Below, piece by piece: positions 1 to 13,000 of a stretch of DNA of 64,000 nucleotides (positions are counted from its first letter, which is position 1; each line of letters starts with the position of its first letter). The notes below the pieces were generated by a model. It did not search any database. It saw only the letters and a program-made list of their open reading frames with translations, and had not been told where the DNA came from. Both the position numbers and the translations under genes were made by a program. The stretch comes from Eutypa lata (taxonomy: Eukaryota > Ascomycota > Sordariomycetes > Xylariales > Diatrypaceae), in the NCBI GenBank assembly GCA_022661535.1, contig JAKULF010000019.1:62001-126000 (forward strand). The letters are read 5' to 3'.

Positions 1-3000
1 CCTCCCGCGCCCTCGGCAGACCACCCCTGACTACGTCACAGGCTGTACCGACGAATTCGAGCGCGCTTACTCCGAGGGCTACTCGCCGAGCAACGCCCCT
101 CATAGCCCGGAGACGCTGGCCGATGCGTTCCAAAAGTCGATCCACACCGAACGTTTAACCACCGAGATGAAGGAATACAGGGATACACTCCATGAGAAAT
201 CCGCCAAGCACGATGATTTCAAGACAGCCGTCCGCGAGAGCAAGCGAGGCGGTGCCACGCGATCCGTTTACAGTGTCGGTTTCCATCTCCAGATCTGGGC
301 TCTGATGAAGCGCCAGTTCGCCCTGAAGATGCAGGATAAGCTCGGCCTTGGCCTCTCCTGGGCCCGTGCCATCGTCATCGCCATCGTACTAGGAACTCTC
401 TACTTCGACCTCGGACAGACGTCTGCCAGCGCTTTCAGCAAGGGCGGCCTCCTCTTCGTCAGCCTGCTGTTCAACGCTTTCCAGGCCTTCTCCGAGCTGG
501 GATCGACGATGACGGGTCGGCCGATAGTCAACAAGCACAAAGCCTACGCGTTCCACCGGCCCTCCGCGCTGTGGATAGGCCAGATCTTCGTAGATACGGC
601 ATTCTCGGCGACTCAGATCCTGGTGTTTTCCATTATCGTCTACTTCATGACCAATCTGAACCGGACGGCTGGGGCCTTCTTCACGTACTATCTCTTGATT
701 CTAGTGGGAAATATCGCCATGACCCTGTACTTCCGAATCATCGGTTGTCTGAGTCCGGACTTCGATTATGCCATCAAGTTTGCAGTAGTCACCGTGACTT
801 TGTTCATCCTGACTTCCGGGTATCTCATCCAGTACCAATCTCAACAGGTCTGGTTACGCTGGATTTTCTGGATCAACGCGCTCGGTTTGGCCTTTGCTAG
901 TATGATGGCAAACGAATTTGGCTCAAGCCAAATGGAATGCTCTTCCGAATCCCTGATCCCATCCGGTCCCGGCTACACTGACATCAATGCTCAAGTCTGC
1001 ACCCTGCCCGGCTCGACAGCCGGAAACATCCAAGTGGACGGTGCCGCCTACATCACCCAGGGGTTCTCGTATGCGCCGGAAGACTTGTGGAGAAACTTTG
1101 GCATCATCATGGCCATCATCATTTTCTTCCTCGCCATGAACGTGGTGCTCGGAGAGTTCGTCAAGTATGGCATGGGTGGCAATACTGCCAAGGTCTACGC
1201 GAAGCCCGACGATGAGAGAAAGAAGCTCAACGATACGCTGGCCGAGAAGCGACTAGAGCGCCAGAAGTCGAAAGAAACCAACCAGGATGCCGCTCTGCCG
1301 ATCAATTCGACTAGTGTTCTGACTTGGGAAGACCTCAAGTACGATGTGCCCGTTCCCGGTGGCACCCGACGACTTCTCGATGGTGTCTATGGCTACTGCA
1401 AGCCCGGTCAACTCACCGCCCTGATGGGTGCCTCGGGTGCGGGAAAGACTACGCTCCTTGACGTACTGGCAGCTAGGAAGAACATCGGCGTGATTCACGG
1501 TGACATTCTCGTCGACGGCGTCAAGCCTGGCAAGGAATTCCAAAGATCAACGTCTTATGCCGAGCAGATCGACATGCACGACCCGACCCAGACTGTACGA
1601 GAAGCTCTAAGGTTTTCCGCCGACCTGCGACAGCCTTTCGAGACACCCCAGGAAGAAAAGTACGCCTACTGCGAGGAGATCATTGCACTACTGGAAATGG
1701 AAAGTATCGCGGACTGTATCATTGGCTCTCCTGAAGCAGGTCTTACTGTCGAGCAACGTAAGCGTGTAACCATCGGCGTCGAACTTGCAGCCAAGCCCGA
1801 GCTCCTCCTATTCTTGGACGAACCTACCTCCGGTCTCGACAGCCAAAGCGCTTTCAACATCGTCCGGTTCCTGAAGAAGCTTGCCGCCGCTGGCCAAGCT
1901 ATTCTCTGCACGATTCACCAGCCCAACGCCGCCCTATTCGAGAACTTCGACCGACTACTACTCCTCCAGAGAGGAGGTCAATGCGTCTATTTCGGCGACA
2001 TCGGCAAGGATGCCTACGTCCTTCGAGACTACCTAAAGCGCCACGGCGCCGTCGCGGGCAAGTCAGACAATGTAGCCGAGTTCATGCTTGAGGCCGTCGG
2101 TGCCGGCAGCCGGCCCCGCGTCGGTAGCCGCGACTGGGCCGATATCTGGAATGACAGCCCGGAACTTGCTAACGTCAAAGACACTATCTCCCAGCTCAAG
2201 GAGGACCGGGCAACAGCCGTCTCCCAAGCCGACCCCTCGATGCAGAGGGAATACGCGTCGCCGTTCTTCCACCAGCTCAAGATCGTTATGAAGAGGACGA
2301 ACCTGTCATTCTGGCGGTCCCCTAACTACTTATTCACTCGTCTATTCAACCACGTCGTCATCGCCCTATTGACCGGTCTAACCTACCTCCAGCTCGATGA
2401 CTCGCGGTCTTCGCTCCAGTACAAGGTCTTCGTCATGTTCCAGATTACCGTGCTGCCGGCGCTCGTCATGTCGCAGGTCGAGGGCATGTACATCATCAAG
2501 CGAGCCATCTTCTTCCGAGAGCAGTCGAGCAAGATGTACAGCTCGATCACCTTCACGGCGAGCATCATCGCAGCTGAGGCCCCCTACTCGATCATGTGTG
2601 CTGTCGTGTTCTTCCTGCCGCTGTACTACCTGCCGGGCTTCCAGGCGGACTCGACGCGCGCGGGCTACCAGTTCTTCATGGTGCTGATCACGGAGTTCTT
2701 CGCGGTGACGCTGGGGCAGGTGCTGGCGTCGATCTCGCCGTCGGTCTTCATTTCGAGCCAGTACGACCCCTTCATCGTGATCACGTTCGTGCTGTTCTGC
2801 GGCGTCACCATCCCGGCCCCGCAGATGCCGCACTTCTGGCGCGCCTGGCTCTACGAGCTCGACCCCTTCACGCGTCTCATCGGCGGCGCCGTCACCACCG
2901 CCCTCGAGGGCCTCTACGTCCGCTGCCAGCCCGCCGAGCTCAACCCCTTCACCGCCCCCGACGGCCAGTCCTGCGGCGACTACATGAAGCCGTACTTCGA

Positions 3001-3260
3001 CGCCGGCGGCCTCGGCTACATCGCCAACAACGACACGAGCGCCTGCGAGTACTGCGCCTACGATATCGGCAACCAGTTCTACGAGCCCCTGGGGTTCGAG
3101 TACGCCAACCGCTGGAGGGACCTCGGGATTTTCGCCGCCTTCGTCGGCAGCAACGTTATCATCCTGTTCTTGGCGGTAAGTTAATTCATATGAATGTATT
3201 TGTGGTCACCATCGCTAACAATATCCATAGGGTCGCTTCTTGAACTTCAATCGGCGGTAA
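1..3260 (+). CDS. PDR-type ABC-G transporter, 5' end outside window
   Basis: ATP-driven plasma-membrane efflux pump of the fungal PDR/CDR family. The frame is open from base 2, so the gene starts left of the window; the first nucleotide-binding domain is missing and reading begins in the linker after it (TTPDYVTGCTDEFERAY). About 1067 residues are visible. In order: first membrane domain (about 90-390), second nucleotide-binding domain with Walker A GASGAGKTT near residue 475, signature LTVEQRKR near 580 and Walker [15 protein letters not shown] near 600, then the second membrane domain (about 760-1067). Intron 3176-3230 (55 nt, GTAAGT, branch GCTAAC, CATAG) splits off a last 30-nt exon ending GRFLNFNRR. 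Without splicing the frame stops at 3184. It is convergent with the beta-lactamase-like gene. A second ABC-G gene lies 11 kb to the right. The substrate cannot be read from sequence. Confidence 0.95.
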
Positions 3261-3892
3261 TTGGTCAAAATTTAAAGAGATGTGTCGAATATTATTAATA
3301 TGTGGTGTGTGGACTGGTCGTTACCGACTTTGATTTTGACGAGTTAGATGATCGGTTCCTGAAAAAGAAAGGTCCGATCTAGAAAAAAAGAAAAAGAAAG
3401 AAAGAAAGAAAGAAAAGAACGTTTCAATGTAGTTGCACTTATCTTGGCCATGGTTGTTTTCTCGTTGATGGCAATATGTGTACATAATTAGACACGGACA
3501 CAGTAGAGGGATGCATAGATGATGTTGATGTTTATAGAAAACTTTTTTATTATACGCTGCGTGCGGTTATACAACAATAATAGCAAAGCGGCCTCATATT
3601 TAGAGGCTGCTCTCACACTTGAAACCAAATGGATTTTCCTGATTGTCAGCGGATGAAACGCGGGATGATATTTAGAAAATGTGATAAGTGACAGGTATTC
3701 ATTTGTCGGTTCTGATACCTATCTATTTATAAATTTATGTTTAGGCGAGTTCATATTCGATATTACTTGTTCGGCAACCACCCATCGTCTCAGTCTAGCA
3801 GTTATAAAAAACGCTTGGGATATTTGACCTGGGCGAATATACATGAGAAAGAATTATGTCATTCTAAGTGGATTTCCCTGCGGGCATTCTCG
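3261..3892. other. 3' intergenic region between convergent genes
   Basis: AT-rich sequence between two convergent 3' ends. It holds an AAAG-rich simple repeat (3381-3418). I see no supported gene; the short open frames here are antisense to or overlap the tail of the hydrolase gene. Confidence 0.6.
3381..3418. repeat. AAAG-rich microsatellite
   Basis: Purine-only A/G run with repeated AAAG units just downstream of the ABC transporter stop codon. Confidence 0.85.
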
Positions 3893-6007
3893 TTATTGCA
3901 CCCTGGAGAGCGTCTGTCTCGAAACCCGGGGCGTAACAGAGAGAGCCCTCCCGCGCCCGTCGACTGCAATCACAAACTCGTCGAACCCAACATTGCCGTA
4001 CGTCGGGGATCCCACTCCCCCCCATGACAGGCAACCACCCGAGAAGATCTTACCACTCTCACTACTACTACAACCGTTGGTTGTCGCTCCCCCGAGGTCG
4101 TCTTCCTCCTCCTCGTACACGCCCCGAAAGAGCACTTTGCCCGCACCACTGCTAACCCCCGTCATCGGGTACAACCTCAAGCTCGGTTTCGCGATGCCCG
4201 AATACAGGTAAAGGACATCCTTCCCATCCGCCGTCGTCCAGTTGTAGACGCCGAGTCCGGGCCGGCCATCCTCGACGGCGATCGTGAGGGACATGACCAT
4301 CTCCGCCTCCTCCTCCTTCTCCTCGCTCGCGTAGACGCCGCCAAAATTAACAGCGGCTTGCTCGCGCGCCGCGGCCTCGAACGCCGGGACGAGCATGTCC
4401 GCGAAGAGGTCGCCGATCGTGCCCATGGCCGCGAAACGTTGCGACGCGAGGGCCGTCGGGCTGCTGAGTAATAAGGCGAAGCCGAGGCCGTGGTCGGGCG
4501 ATAGCCCGAGGAGCGTTGTCCAGGCGCCTAGGTTGCCGTTCTTGGTGTATAGGTCGGAGATGCGGAGGTTTTTTGATGTGGTGGTGCTGGTGCTGGTGCT
4601 GGTGGTGGTACGGGATCGGGATCGGGAAGGGGAAGGGGAGGGAGAGATCGGGATTAGGGCCCGGCGGATCTCCCACGGCATGCCTACGGATACCTGGAGG
4701 TCCGAGGTGTGCGATACCGGTTTCAGCCAGCGCCGGGTTTCTGGCGCGCTCAAGAGCTCTGAGATTAGGATCGAGCGGCCTAGGGCGGTTAGGTCGGATG
4801 GGGTGGAGAACATGCCGCCGAACCTGATTCCGTGTTAGTAAAAGAGGACGGGAAAAAGGCCTCGTTGAGGTGGTTGGCCGTATTAATGAGGAGATGAAGA
4901 AATCAGATATAGGTAACTCACGCGGTTCCGCCTCCCGTCTCCACATCCCACCAGCTCGATTCTTCGCTTTCGGGAATAATAGCGTTTTCGGGGCTCTGCG
5001 GGGGCTGCAAGAACGTGCGGTTCATCCCAAGGGGGTCTAGAACCGACGATTGGACTATCTCGTTGAATGGCTTGTTTGCCATCGCCTCAAGAGCGTATTC
5101 CAGGACTTGGAATGCGACGTTGGAGTAGATCGGCGTGTGAAAGCTCGGTGTAACCGGGTATAGGTTCTGTAGCACGCTGAAGAACTCTGTGGCAATCAAT
5201 TATAAGTAGAAGTTCGTGTGTTGTCTTGATTGTTTATTGGGCTGCTACGCTTACCCTCCCTTGAGCATGGTCCCGGGAGCCTAGAATCTGTTCCACAAGT
5301 AGGAATCTCCTCGTCCGGGAGAAGCGGAAGCGCAACGAGTTCAGCTATGGTTTTGTTGACACCGACGGCGGAGTCGAATAGCGACACTGAGCATAGTTAA
5401 AAGTCCTCGCGTTAGCAATTCTCACGCTCGGTCTGGATGAGTTAAGAGTACTTGACCTACCGTCCCGAGTAATCCCCGCCATGTGACTTGCCAACGCCCC
5501 AAGTGTGATTTCTTCCCATTTCACCTGTACGATAGTATCACTATTTCTGTTCGGAACCAGAGACAATTCAGGTACCCATTTCGTGATTGGGTCGTTCATA
5601 CGCTCAAGGCCAACCTCGACCAAGGCAGCGTAGATCGTCACGAGTTTAGAGACACTAGCAATACGAAAGAGAGTGTCCTTGTCCAACGTCCCGGATGTCA
5701 GAGCGTCACCAATATTGGGAGCTTCATAAGCATAATTTATGAGCTGTGAGTCCCTGGAGAAGACACTCAAGTAAAATGAAGTACTGTTGGACCACAGCTC
5801 AGTGTCTTCATCGATGGCCTTCTCCAAGGCATGTTGGAAAGTACGGAGTGCTTCTGGAACGACGGTCGACTCTTGTAGGACGTTAACGGGAGCTGGGAAG
5901 ACTGGACCAAGAATTGGGCAGTTTGGACTAAGCTGTGCACGAGATATAGGAGCTAATAAACTCGAGGCCAAGCACAGCACTCCGCAGAGCCTCCTATACA
6001 TATCCAT
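3893..6007 (-). CDS. Secreted beta-lactamase-like serine hydrolase
   Basis: Class C beta-lactamase/transpeptidase-fold serine hydrolase; family members cleave amide or ester bonds. Four exons: 6007-5461, 5386-5255, 5186-4922, 4823-3893; introns of 74, 68 and 98 nt close exactly in frame to give 624 residues. The N-terminus has a short basic head and hydrophobic stretch ending near SRAQ (about residue 24), a likely signal peptide. Active-site motifs: SVSK at Ser118-Lys121 (nucleophile and base) and YSN at Tyr247-Asn249. HMAGI near residue 175 and FGGMFSTPSDL at the start of exon 4 are typical of fungal members. The last intron has a perfect TACTAAC branch site. Exon 4 contains a Ser/Thr/Arg low-complexity run coded by a GGT/GCT-like repeat near 4580-4640. 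It is longer than a bacterial enzyme because of a C-terminal beta-rich extension. It is divergent from the Zn2Cys6 gene across 937 bp. Substrate unknown. Confidence 0.9.
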
Positions 6008-6944
6008 TGGTTAAAGAGATCTAGACCTCGTTATTTTAGAGCCGTTTTCCGATTATAATATCTCAGACGCATGTCGATAATGTGATACCGCTTTCATTTA
6101 TGCATCACATTGGCAATATCTCTCTTTATATTTAATAACATGAACCGGTCGTACTATGCTCGCCCTCATTCTTTAACTAGCCTCGATATATCTTGGATCA
6201 AGTATTACAGAGTCAAATTTAAGCCGGCATAAGCACCGAGTCATGGTGATTTCTACTGGGGGATTATACGATGAAGTTATCATTCACCTTGCAGAATTCT
6301 CTATGATGAGTTCTATTAAAGAACTAAAGTAAATTTTGCAATGTCCAATAAAATCAACTTCGTATAAGCGACGACTCCTTTGAATCAAAAGGAAAGAAAG
6401 GTAAGCTTCGAGCTGGAGGGTTATTTAGGGCTGAGTGGAAAGTAAAGCTGCGATATCTCAAGCAGCCCTGTTAACTGGCCTGACTGGATACAGCTATTCC
6501 CTACCTAATTAACTAATGAGGCACAGCGCAGCCAATGAAAATCGATTACAGAGGATGAAGCGATATCATTGGTTAGGTCGTATAATCCGCGATGCCAAGA
6601 TTTTTAACTCTACGTAGCTTTATCTATGTTTCTTGACCTTAGCATATGGGCTTACCGGATCGACACGCCATGGTTCTCACTTCGCTCGTCCATTATACAA
6701 CTTCGTTGTGGCACGACCAGCTCTTGTTACCCCTAGTCTCTCATCAACTTGGTGATATCATTGGTGTGATCTCCTAATTCGCCGTCTCCTCGAGCTGTCT
6801 CCATCCTGGATAGTTCATCGATACATGCCGTTTAGGCACCTAGAGCTAGGTAATTGTCCATTCCATCGAAGGGGATAACCCTCACGTAGAGTCTTCACTC
6901 GCTTGTAGGCAGGCATTTATCAAATATCATCAACCTAGTAGCCT
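6008..6944. promoter_or_regulatory. Divergent promoter region, hydrolase and Zn2Cys6 regulator
   Basis: 937 bp separate the start codons of the divergently transcribed beta-lactamase-like gene and the Zn2Cys6 regulator. The layout would allow the regulator to control its neighbour, but I did not identify a specific CGG-type half-site pair. No ORF here is supported. Confidence 0.45.
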
Positions 6945-8983
6945 ATGAATACCGGACACTCGACCGTGGTAGTGCCACGCATTACGCGGACCTTTCATAA
7001 GAAGGTTAGAACTGGTTGTGCAACATGCAAGTACGTTACTCAGAGACAGGCCCCTGGCGATCGGGGTTTTACCCCTTTTCGCTTAGTCACATCCCATGAA
7101 TTTATGTATCTGGTTTTTAACCGACCAACAGAACACGTCGAGTCCGTTGCGACGAGAAGAAACCTGCATGTGACCGTTGCATATCCTCGGGCCGCACTTG
7201 CGACGGATACGCGCCAGCTGCACCTCGGAAGAAAAGGAAGGGACCCCAGACTCCCCTCGATAGTGAGTCCACACATGACAGTTGGTCCGTGTCATCGACG
7301 GCTAGGAGCAGGTCGTCCACGCCATCCGCCTCAACTCCTTTCAGCACTACATATGAGCTGAAACTGGCTCTTCCACGCAACAATCACGACGAAGTGCGGA
7401 GCTTTCGTTTCTTTCTAGACGTTACCGCCCCTTCGCTCTCGGGTGTCTTTGATAGTGAGTTCTGGAATGGCGACATTCCCCGCACGTGCCATGCAGACTC
7501 GGCAATGTGGCATGCGGTTGTATGCCTAGGTGCTGTCTATGAATCCTACGCTTCAACAACCTGGGGGTGTACGACGATACTGCCGCGCAAGGTCCCAGAA
7601 AAATCCGAATTTGCCTTGAGACAGTTTAACTTGGCCATCAAACACCTTCTGAATGCCGCACATCGCGGAGAGGACAAGTGGCGTGCCTTGGCAGCTAGCA
7701 TCCTCTTCACCTGCATTTGTAGCATTCAAGGTTTGCACGGAGAAGCTCGCGTCCACCTAGCGGCGGGCCGTAATCTACTGGATGAGCTAGATACGGAAAA
7801 CACCAAGCTATATTCCCAGGGAAGCGGACAGAAGCCATCATATAGCAGTGCACATGCTGCTGTTCCAATACCTCTGGGTTCCCTCCGGCCCATCGTGACC
7901 ACCCTCGATTTGCATGCTCGAGCCTTGAGTAATGGCCCTCTAGTCTACAAGTTGGAGTCTTTGCCGGCTAACGACTCTTATACCGTGTGGAGGTACTACC
8001 AGCCGCCGCCGTTGGCCGACGAGAACCCGAATACAGTGTCTGCGCGGGGACCAGGCTCTTGGCAGTACCTGACCGGTGAGAACTTAGTGAAAGCTAATCG
8101 AGCGGCCGAGTCTCTATTCAACGGAATCCTGCTAGCCCAAGCAGAGTCGGTAGACGATATCGCAGCCCTAACCACTCAGGCGGCGACCGACAAACTCGAG
8201 ATGTTGAGCACACGCCAAGCACCGTATAAGCGCTGCTACGCGAACTTGACCACTGCCTTGCACGCTTTCACCGAGGAGATGGAGGGCCGGTCTAAGCAGG
8301 TTTCCGACTCTTCGGGTGCTTCGCAGAGCTTGACCAGGGCCTACCTTACTTTCAAAGTGTACCACAGCTGTATACGGCTATTCTTCTTCAACGACCCCGA
8401 AATGCCGGAGCTTAGGCTAGACCCGGCGAAGATGAGCGCGTATCACAAAGATATCCTCGACCTAGTCGAGCGTATTCTGCAACTGGGGAGCCCCCGGAGC
8501 TCTTCGTTCATCCCCGTACCCTCGACCACGCAGCCGCTGTCTATCGTAGCAATGAGCGGCATCCCGCAGTCGAACCGCAGGCGGGCCACCGCCTTGCTAC
8601 GCCGCTACCCCCGGCGCGAAGGGCTATGGGATACCATGTTCGCCGCCGCGTTATCCGATCTCATAATGGACCGCGAAAAGGAGATATTGGCTGAGAGGCG
8701 CGAGAGCGGCGCGAGAGCGGCGGCGGCGGCGGCTGCGGCTGCGGCTGCGGCTGCGTCTGCGTCTGCTGATGCCAATGCTGGTAGCGGCAAATCGAGGGGG
8801 GCGGAAAAGGAAGAGGAGGTGGAAAAGAAAGAAAATGACGATGAGGAAATCGTGGAAGTCCTGGATCGACAGTACGGCACGCGCGTGGTGTTCAAAGGCG
8901 AAAGGCGTGCTGAAGTCCGTCTCTGCACTTGGCGCGAGTGGATGGCTGGTCAGCCTGGAAAGACCCGTTTGCTTGAATGGTAG
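6945..8983 (+). CDS. Zn2Cys6 transcription factor
   Basis: Fungal binuclear zinc-cluster DNA-binding regulator, nuclear. Two exons: 6945-7030 and 7132-8983, with a 101-nt intron (GTACGT...AACAG), giving 645 residues. The intron interrupts the zinc cluster. Spliced, the motif is complete: Cys25, Cys28, Cys35, Cys42, Cys45, Cys52, with spacing CX2CX6CX6CX2CX6C and basic residues TRRVRC between. A KKRKG linker follows. The middle region (VCLGAVYESYA, then LAASILFTCI and EARVHLAAGRNLLDEL) is typical of the regulatory domain of fungal C6 proteins. Near residues 560-600 a poly-Ala stretch is coded by GCG/GCT repeats, followed by an acidic and lysine-rich run. Without splicing, the cluster is lost from the 5' reading frame. 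Divergent from the hydrolase and upstream of the dioxygenase gene, so a local role is possible but not shown. Confidence 0.92.
8717..8765 (+). repeat. GCG/GCT trinucleotide repeat coding poly-Ala
   Basis: In-frame GCG, GCT and GCG-like codon run inside the zinc-cluster regulator; likely length-variable between strains. Confidence 0.8.
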
Positions 8984-9225
8984 ATGTATTGTATTTTTTC
9001 CATTATAAAACCTTTTCAGCTTAGCCTATTTCATACATACATACGCACAAACTATATTTTGGGGCTTGAAGACCTCTCGAATGTATGTATATACATATGA
9101 CTATAACCTCCAGCCCAACAACAGGCCTAATATGAATCCCGCCTGCCTATGTAAGTAGCTAAACGCTAACACCATATGCGCAAATCCACCAAACAAGAAG
9201 AAAAGCAACAACAACAACGAATCCT

Positions 9226-10057
9226 TCACGCCGCACTGCGAGCAGCACTCGCAGCAGCAGCAGCAATCTGCGCCTTCCAAGCGCTGACATCGAGCGGCAG
9301 CCTCTCGCCCATCCAGATGGCGCGCTCGGTATGGTTACGCAAGTCAGACTCGAGCTCCTTCCCCTCCTCCTCCTCCTCGACGGTGTTGGGGTGGATCAAC
9401 GCCGACAGCGGGCCGCGCCAGATGGCGAGCCACGAGACGAAGGCGCCGAACTGCGCCGGCGTGAATAGGTTCACCTCGAACATGGCCACCGGGTGCGGGC
9501 CCACCGGGATGTCCCAGAAGCGGTAGATCCGTAGCTCGGGGACTGTGCGCGCCACGCAGGTAAATAAGTAAGTAAGTAAGTAAGTAAATGAGCGTCCGTG
9601 GGAGGGCTGGTTTTCGTTGGGTGTACTTGTTTTTGTGGTTGGTAAAGGGGAAAGGGGGGTTAACTAGGAGGGAGGCGGGGAGGTAGTGCGGCTTGAAGAC
9701 TATCGGCTGCAGATAGGGGAAGATGGACTTACACTCCCGCCTGATACGCTCCCACAACTCTCGTGCGTACTTGGCTTGCTCTTGGTTCCTCTGGAAGTGG
9801 TAGATGTGAATATCGCTTCAGCAATAGGCGTTCCATGTTAGCCCATCTGATCTACACTCGTCTCTTTAGGTTTATTTTTGCACGCACAATCCTCCGCGCC
9901 GGCCCGTGTCCAACGGATCGGTGAAAGCTTCATATGCCTTGCTGAGGCCATCATCTCTCGGCGGATTCACCAGGCTCTTGCCGTCCGCATTCTTCTCCTC
10001 CGAAAGGGGCTCTGCGTTCTCGAAGCCTTTAAGTGGTGAGGGGTACGAATACGACAT
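9226..10057 (-). CDS. DOPA 4,5-dioxygenase-like extradiol dioxygenase
   Basis: Small non-heme iron extradiol dioxygenase of the DOPA 4,5-dioxygenase family, which opens catechol rings such as DOPA. Three exons: 10057-9888, 9815-9733, 9542-9226, giving 189 residues. Introns are 72 nt (GTGCGT...GAAG) and 190 nt (GTAAGT...ACAG). Conserved family features: DIHIYHF at residues 58-64, FPELRIYRFWD at 85-95, VGPHPVAMFEV around 98-108, and LIHPNT followed by HTERAIW. The repeated histidines (60, 63, 101 and later) are the expected metal ligands; this is family knowledge, not tested here. An insertion of five glutamates follows LIHPNTV. The C-terminus is alanine-rich. In ascomycetes such enzymes are usually orphan catechol cleavers, not betalain genes. 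It shares a strand with the hydrolase and lies between the regulator and the second ABC transporter. Confidence 0.9.
9565..9587. repeat. AAGT microsatellite within an intron
   Basis: About six AAGT units inside the second intron of the dioxygenase gene. They make this intron longer (190 nt) than others in the window. Confidence 0.8.
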
Positions 10058-13000
10058 CGTGTTATGTGAATGGAAAGTAAATAAAGATGCGCAGATTATA
10101 ACTAACTGGAAGAGCTGAATTTTACGTTCGGTTGGTTAGTTAAGCCTCGTTTCGCTTCGTTTAACAGCACTACCAGCAATTCATACGATCAGTGCGACAG
10201 TGACGTGATTTGTACGTCCTCTCAAAAGAGCTGGTGATGGCGTTATGTTTGCCCCGCCTGCGGAGCCTAGCTGTAGCTGTTGGGTCTGTCAGTGGCTACC
10301 CAACTTAGGTACGCTCTCCTTAGTAAGAAATTTCACGTCTAGGGAATGGATTTCTAATCGTTAGCAATTCCTCTCTACCTATGAGAATAGATGTTATAAC
10401 TATAGTGCGATCAGTTTCCAGGTAGCATTATCAAGCTTTGAATAGATTGTAAATCAATCATAGACTGTATGCATCCCACCTTTGCCGAACACGTTCTTTT
10501 TTTAAAACCATCATTGACACTGTTTGGACCGCACCACCACTCCGTAACACATCAACTCATCGTCGCCCAGGGCTTCTTTTTCATGACAAGCTGGTCATCT
10601 AGACATTTAGCGTCTGATATCGTAGCGGAAAGAACACATAACATAACTCGCTCAAAGCCCCTCAAGGTGGTTTGTAGTCTAGATCGCGCATGGACTGTTA
10701 AAACAGACTCAATACGAAACTCGAGTTTGATATGGCGTTACGTCACACCATTCTACCAACAGTAAACGAAGAATCAAAACGTCCACCGCATCATCTGCGG
10801 TTGGGGATGCTGCTCGAGCTCAAGTATGTAGTCGGATAACAACAGCAACTCCCCATCCTGGCAACTCGGCTTCTGAACACGTTGGTCTGCCTGGCCGTTG
10901 GTGCATGATTTTAATAGTCTACATTACGCACTTTAGTAAATGCGATAAGCCCGACGGCCAGCCTGGCAGTAGGTAGCTATCGGGCAACGGGAGGTCCGGC
11001 TATCCGTTGAATTTATATTCGGGGTCGGGTCAGTGCAGTACCCCGGCAGTTTGCGTCTTCCAACCCGACGGCGACCCCCCCTTCCCTTTTCACCTTTGCT
11101 CTTTTCGGTCTAATCTCCGCCGCAGTCTGGCTAAAAATTCGCTAAGAATTCGCTAAGGACCCGCGACTCCGCGAGCTTGTGCCACTGTTAAGTGATGCCG
11201 CGACTCATTTGTGGGACGCACTCCATACTACTACGTAAATCTTAACTATCTATACCGGTCTAGATAATCTGGAGCTTTCGGGTCCCTATGTGTTGTGTTG
11301 TGCTCTTCATCAAAAATACTAGAGGTACATCAGCGCTTCTATTGTTGAGCCCGGCGCAATAGTCTTAACCCCGTCAGTTTTTGACACGCTTAGGTAGAGT
11401 GAATATCTCTATTTGCTTTTAAAAAATTGGGGTCGGCAAATACGTCATGGTGCTCCAGCATTGGATGCGAATCTGGCTGGTTCTTCGTTTCTGATTATGC
11501 TCAGAATCGGGCTTAAAGGGTTTAATAATAATAGACTCGTTCCGACTGCCAACAAGAAATAGACTCGAAAGAGAGTAAACGACTCGGTGAATTTTGCGGG
11601 CCAGAACGACCATAGGATCGCGATGGAATGGTGTAAGAGTTTCAAAGTTTTCAATACAGTGAATGGCTTGTGTAGATCTTGATCGCCAAACAGGTGTGTA
11701 CGGTAAAAAAGAAGACTATAGATGAGGATCTGAGCTTAGGTAATGAAGATATACGGCTATTACTATGTACGAGTTCGAGCTTACTACAGAGCTTTAACTA
11801 GATGTAGGTTGGTGATACAGCAGTCAATGCTTGAAACAAAAGAGCTGATAATTAGGGCTAAAATGGCCCCCAAGTGTTCAACAATGTATAATGTTTCATA
11901 AATAAGGACATGATAAACCAGAGATCTTGGGCGATCTTAGATTCCCGGAATGGGTTGGCTTACGGAACGAGGGTAACTTCTAGAATTCCACCGGGCCATT
12001 GAGGTGATACTAGCGGCTGATAGGTATTTCGGATAACGTCCTTAGCGTTATATCTGCCTGATCTGTCTCCTTAAAACAACGAAATGCATACATGTGAGAG
12101 GTTGAACTGAGAAATTAGGGGAATGTGGGGAGGAATAGTGGAGGCGACTTAAGGGCCGGGATATCGCACTTCAGTAACAACCCGCGTGCTGGCTGCAGGC
12201 TGGAGAGTGCAAGATATCAAAAATAGATCTGCATGGCGGTATGTATGGCTTGTTCGGCTTCAGTCATGGATTAAGTTTTATGTTGCGAATCTTTCAGCGC
12301 TACAAAGTATGATAAAATCGAGAACCTCGATGAGCAAGTTGCGTCCTCCTCTGTCTTTGGCGATTCATTGCATTAGGTAACTACCGACGCCTCAACCCCA
12401 CATACTTGCGAAGATTCTAGATAGAGTTGTAAGGCTCGCTCGGAGGATGGAGGATTATAACTATGTACACACGCTTACGGCAATTAATAATAGGAAATGT
12501 TCGGTGCCGTGGAATATACCATATAAGCCATTACTTTTGCGATGTATACTCATAGGATTGTACGTACATAGTTAGTTGTGTAGTGTATATATTTTAAGGG
12601 TCGGAAACTTCTGCGGATCTTCGGGAAGTTATAGGAACCCGAGATTGCTCGTATAGTGCCGAGTCTCTAACCTTTTCGCTTACAATCAGTACATACATAC
12701 ATAACTATGGGGCACATCATTTATGTCAGGTATGCACATGCAGCAGTTCTAGCCCCCGGATGGGCCCTCAGCCGGAGCCTTATTCGATATGTCAGTTATG
12801 TATTGTAGCCTCCTTTTCATTGGTTCGGTGCTTTTTCTATCTTCCTCTTTTCGCACACGGGCTGTTATCGATTTATCTGCAGCGGGAGAACTTCAATTGT
12901 ACTACCAACGTAAATCTGATAAGTCTTGTGTCATCAACTACACTATATACATATGTACCTTCAATATGCATGCACCTGAAGCTTGTTGTTACCACCGGGT

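Noticed and set aside
2378..3243. Long open frames in other frames over the ABC transporter (for example 2378-2833 minus and 2596-3243 plus)
   Set aside because: They are arginine-rich shadows of a GC-rich coding region with strong third-position bias; the true frame has full family motifs.
10469..10765. 98-codon frame in the gene-poor region
   Set aside because: Composition and lack of motifs fit chance; no splice partners.
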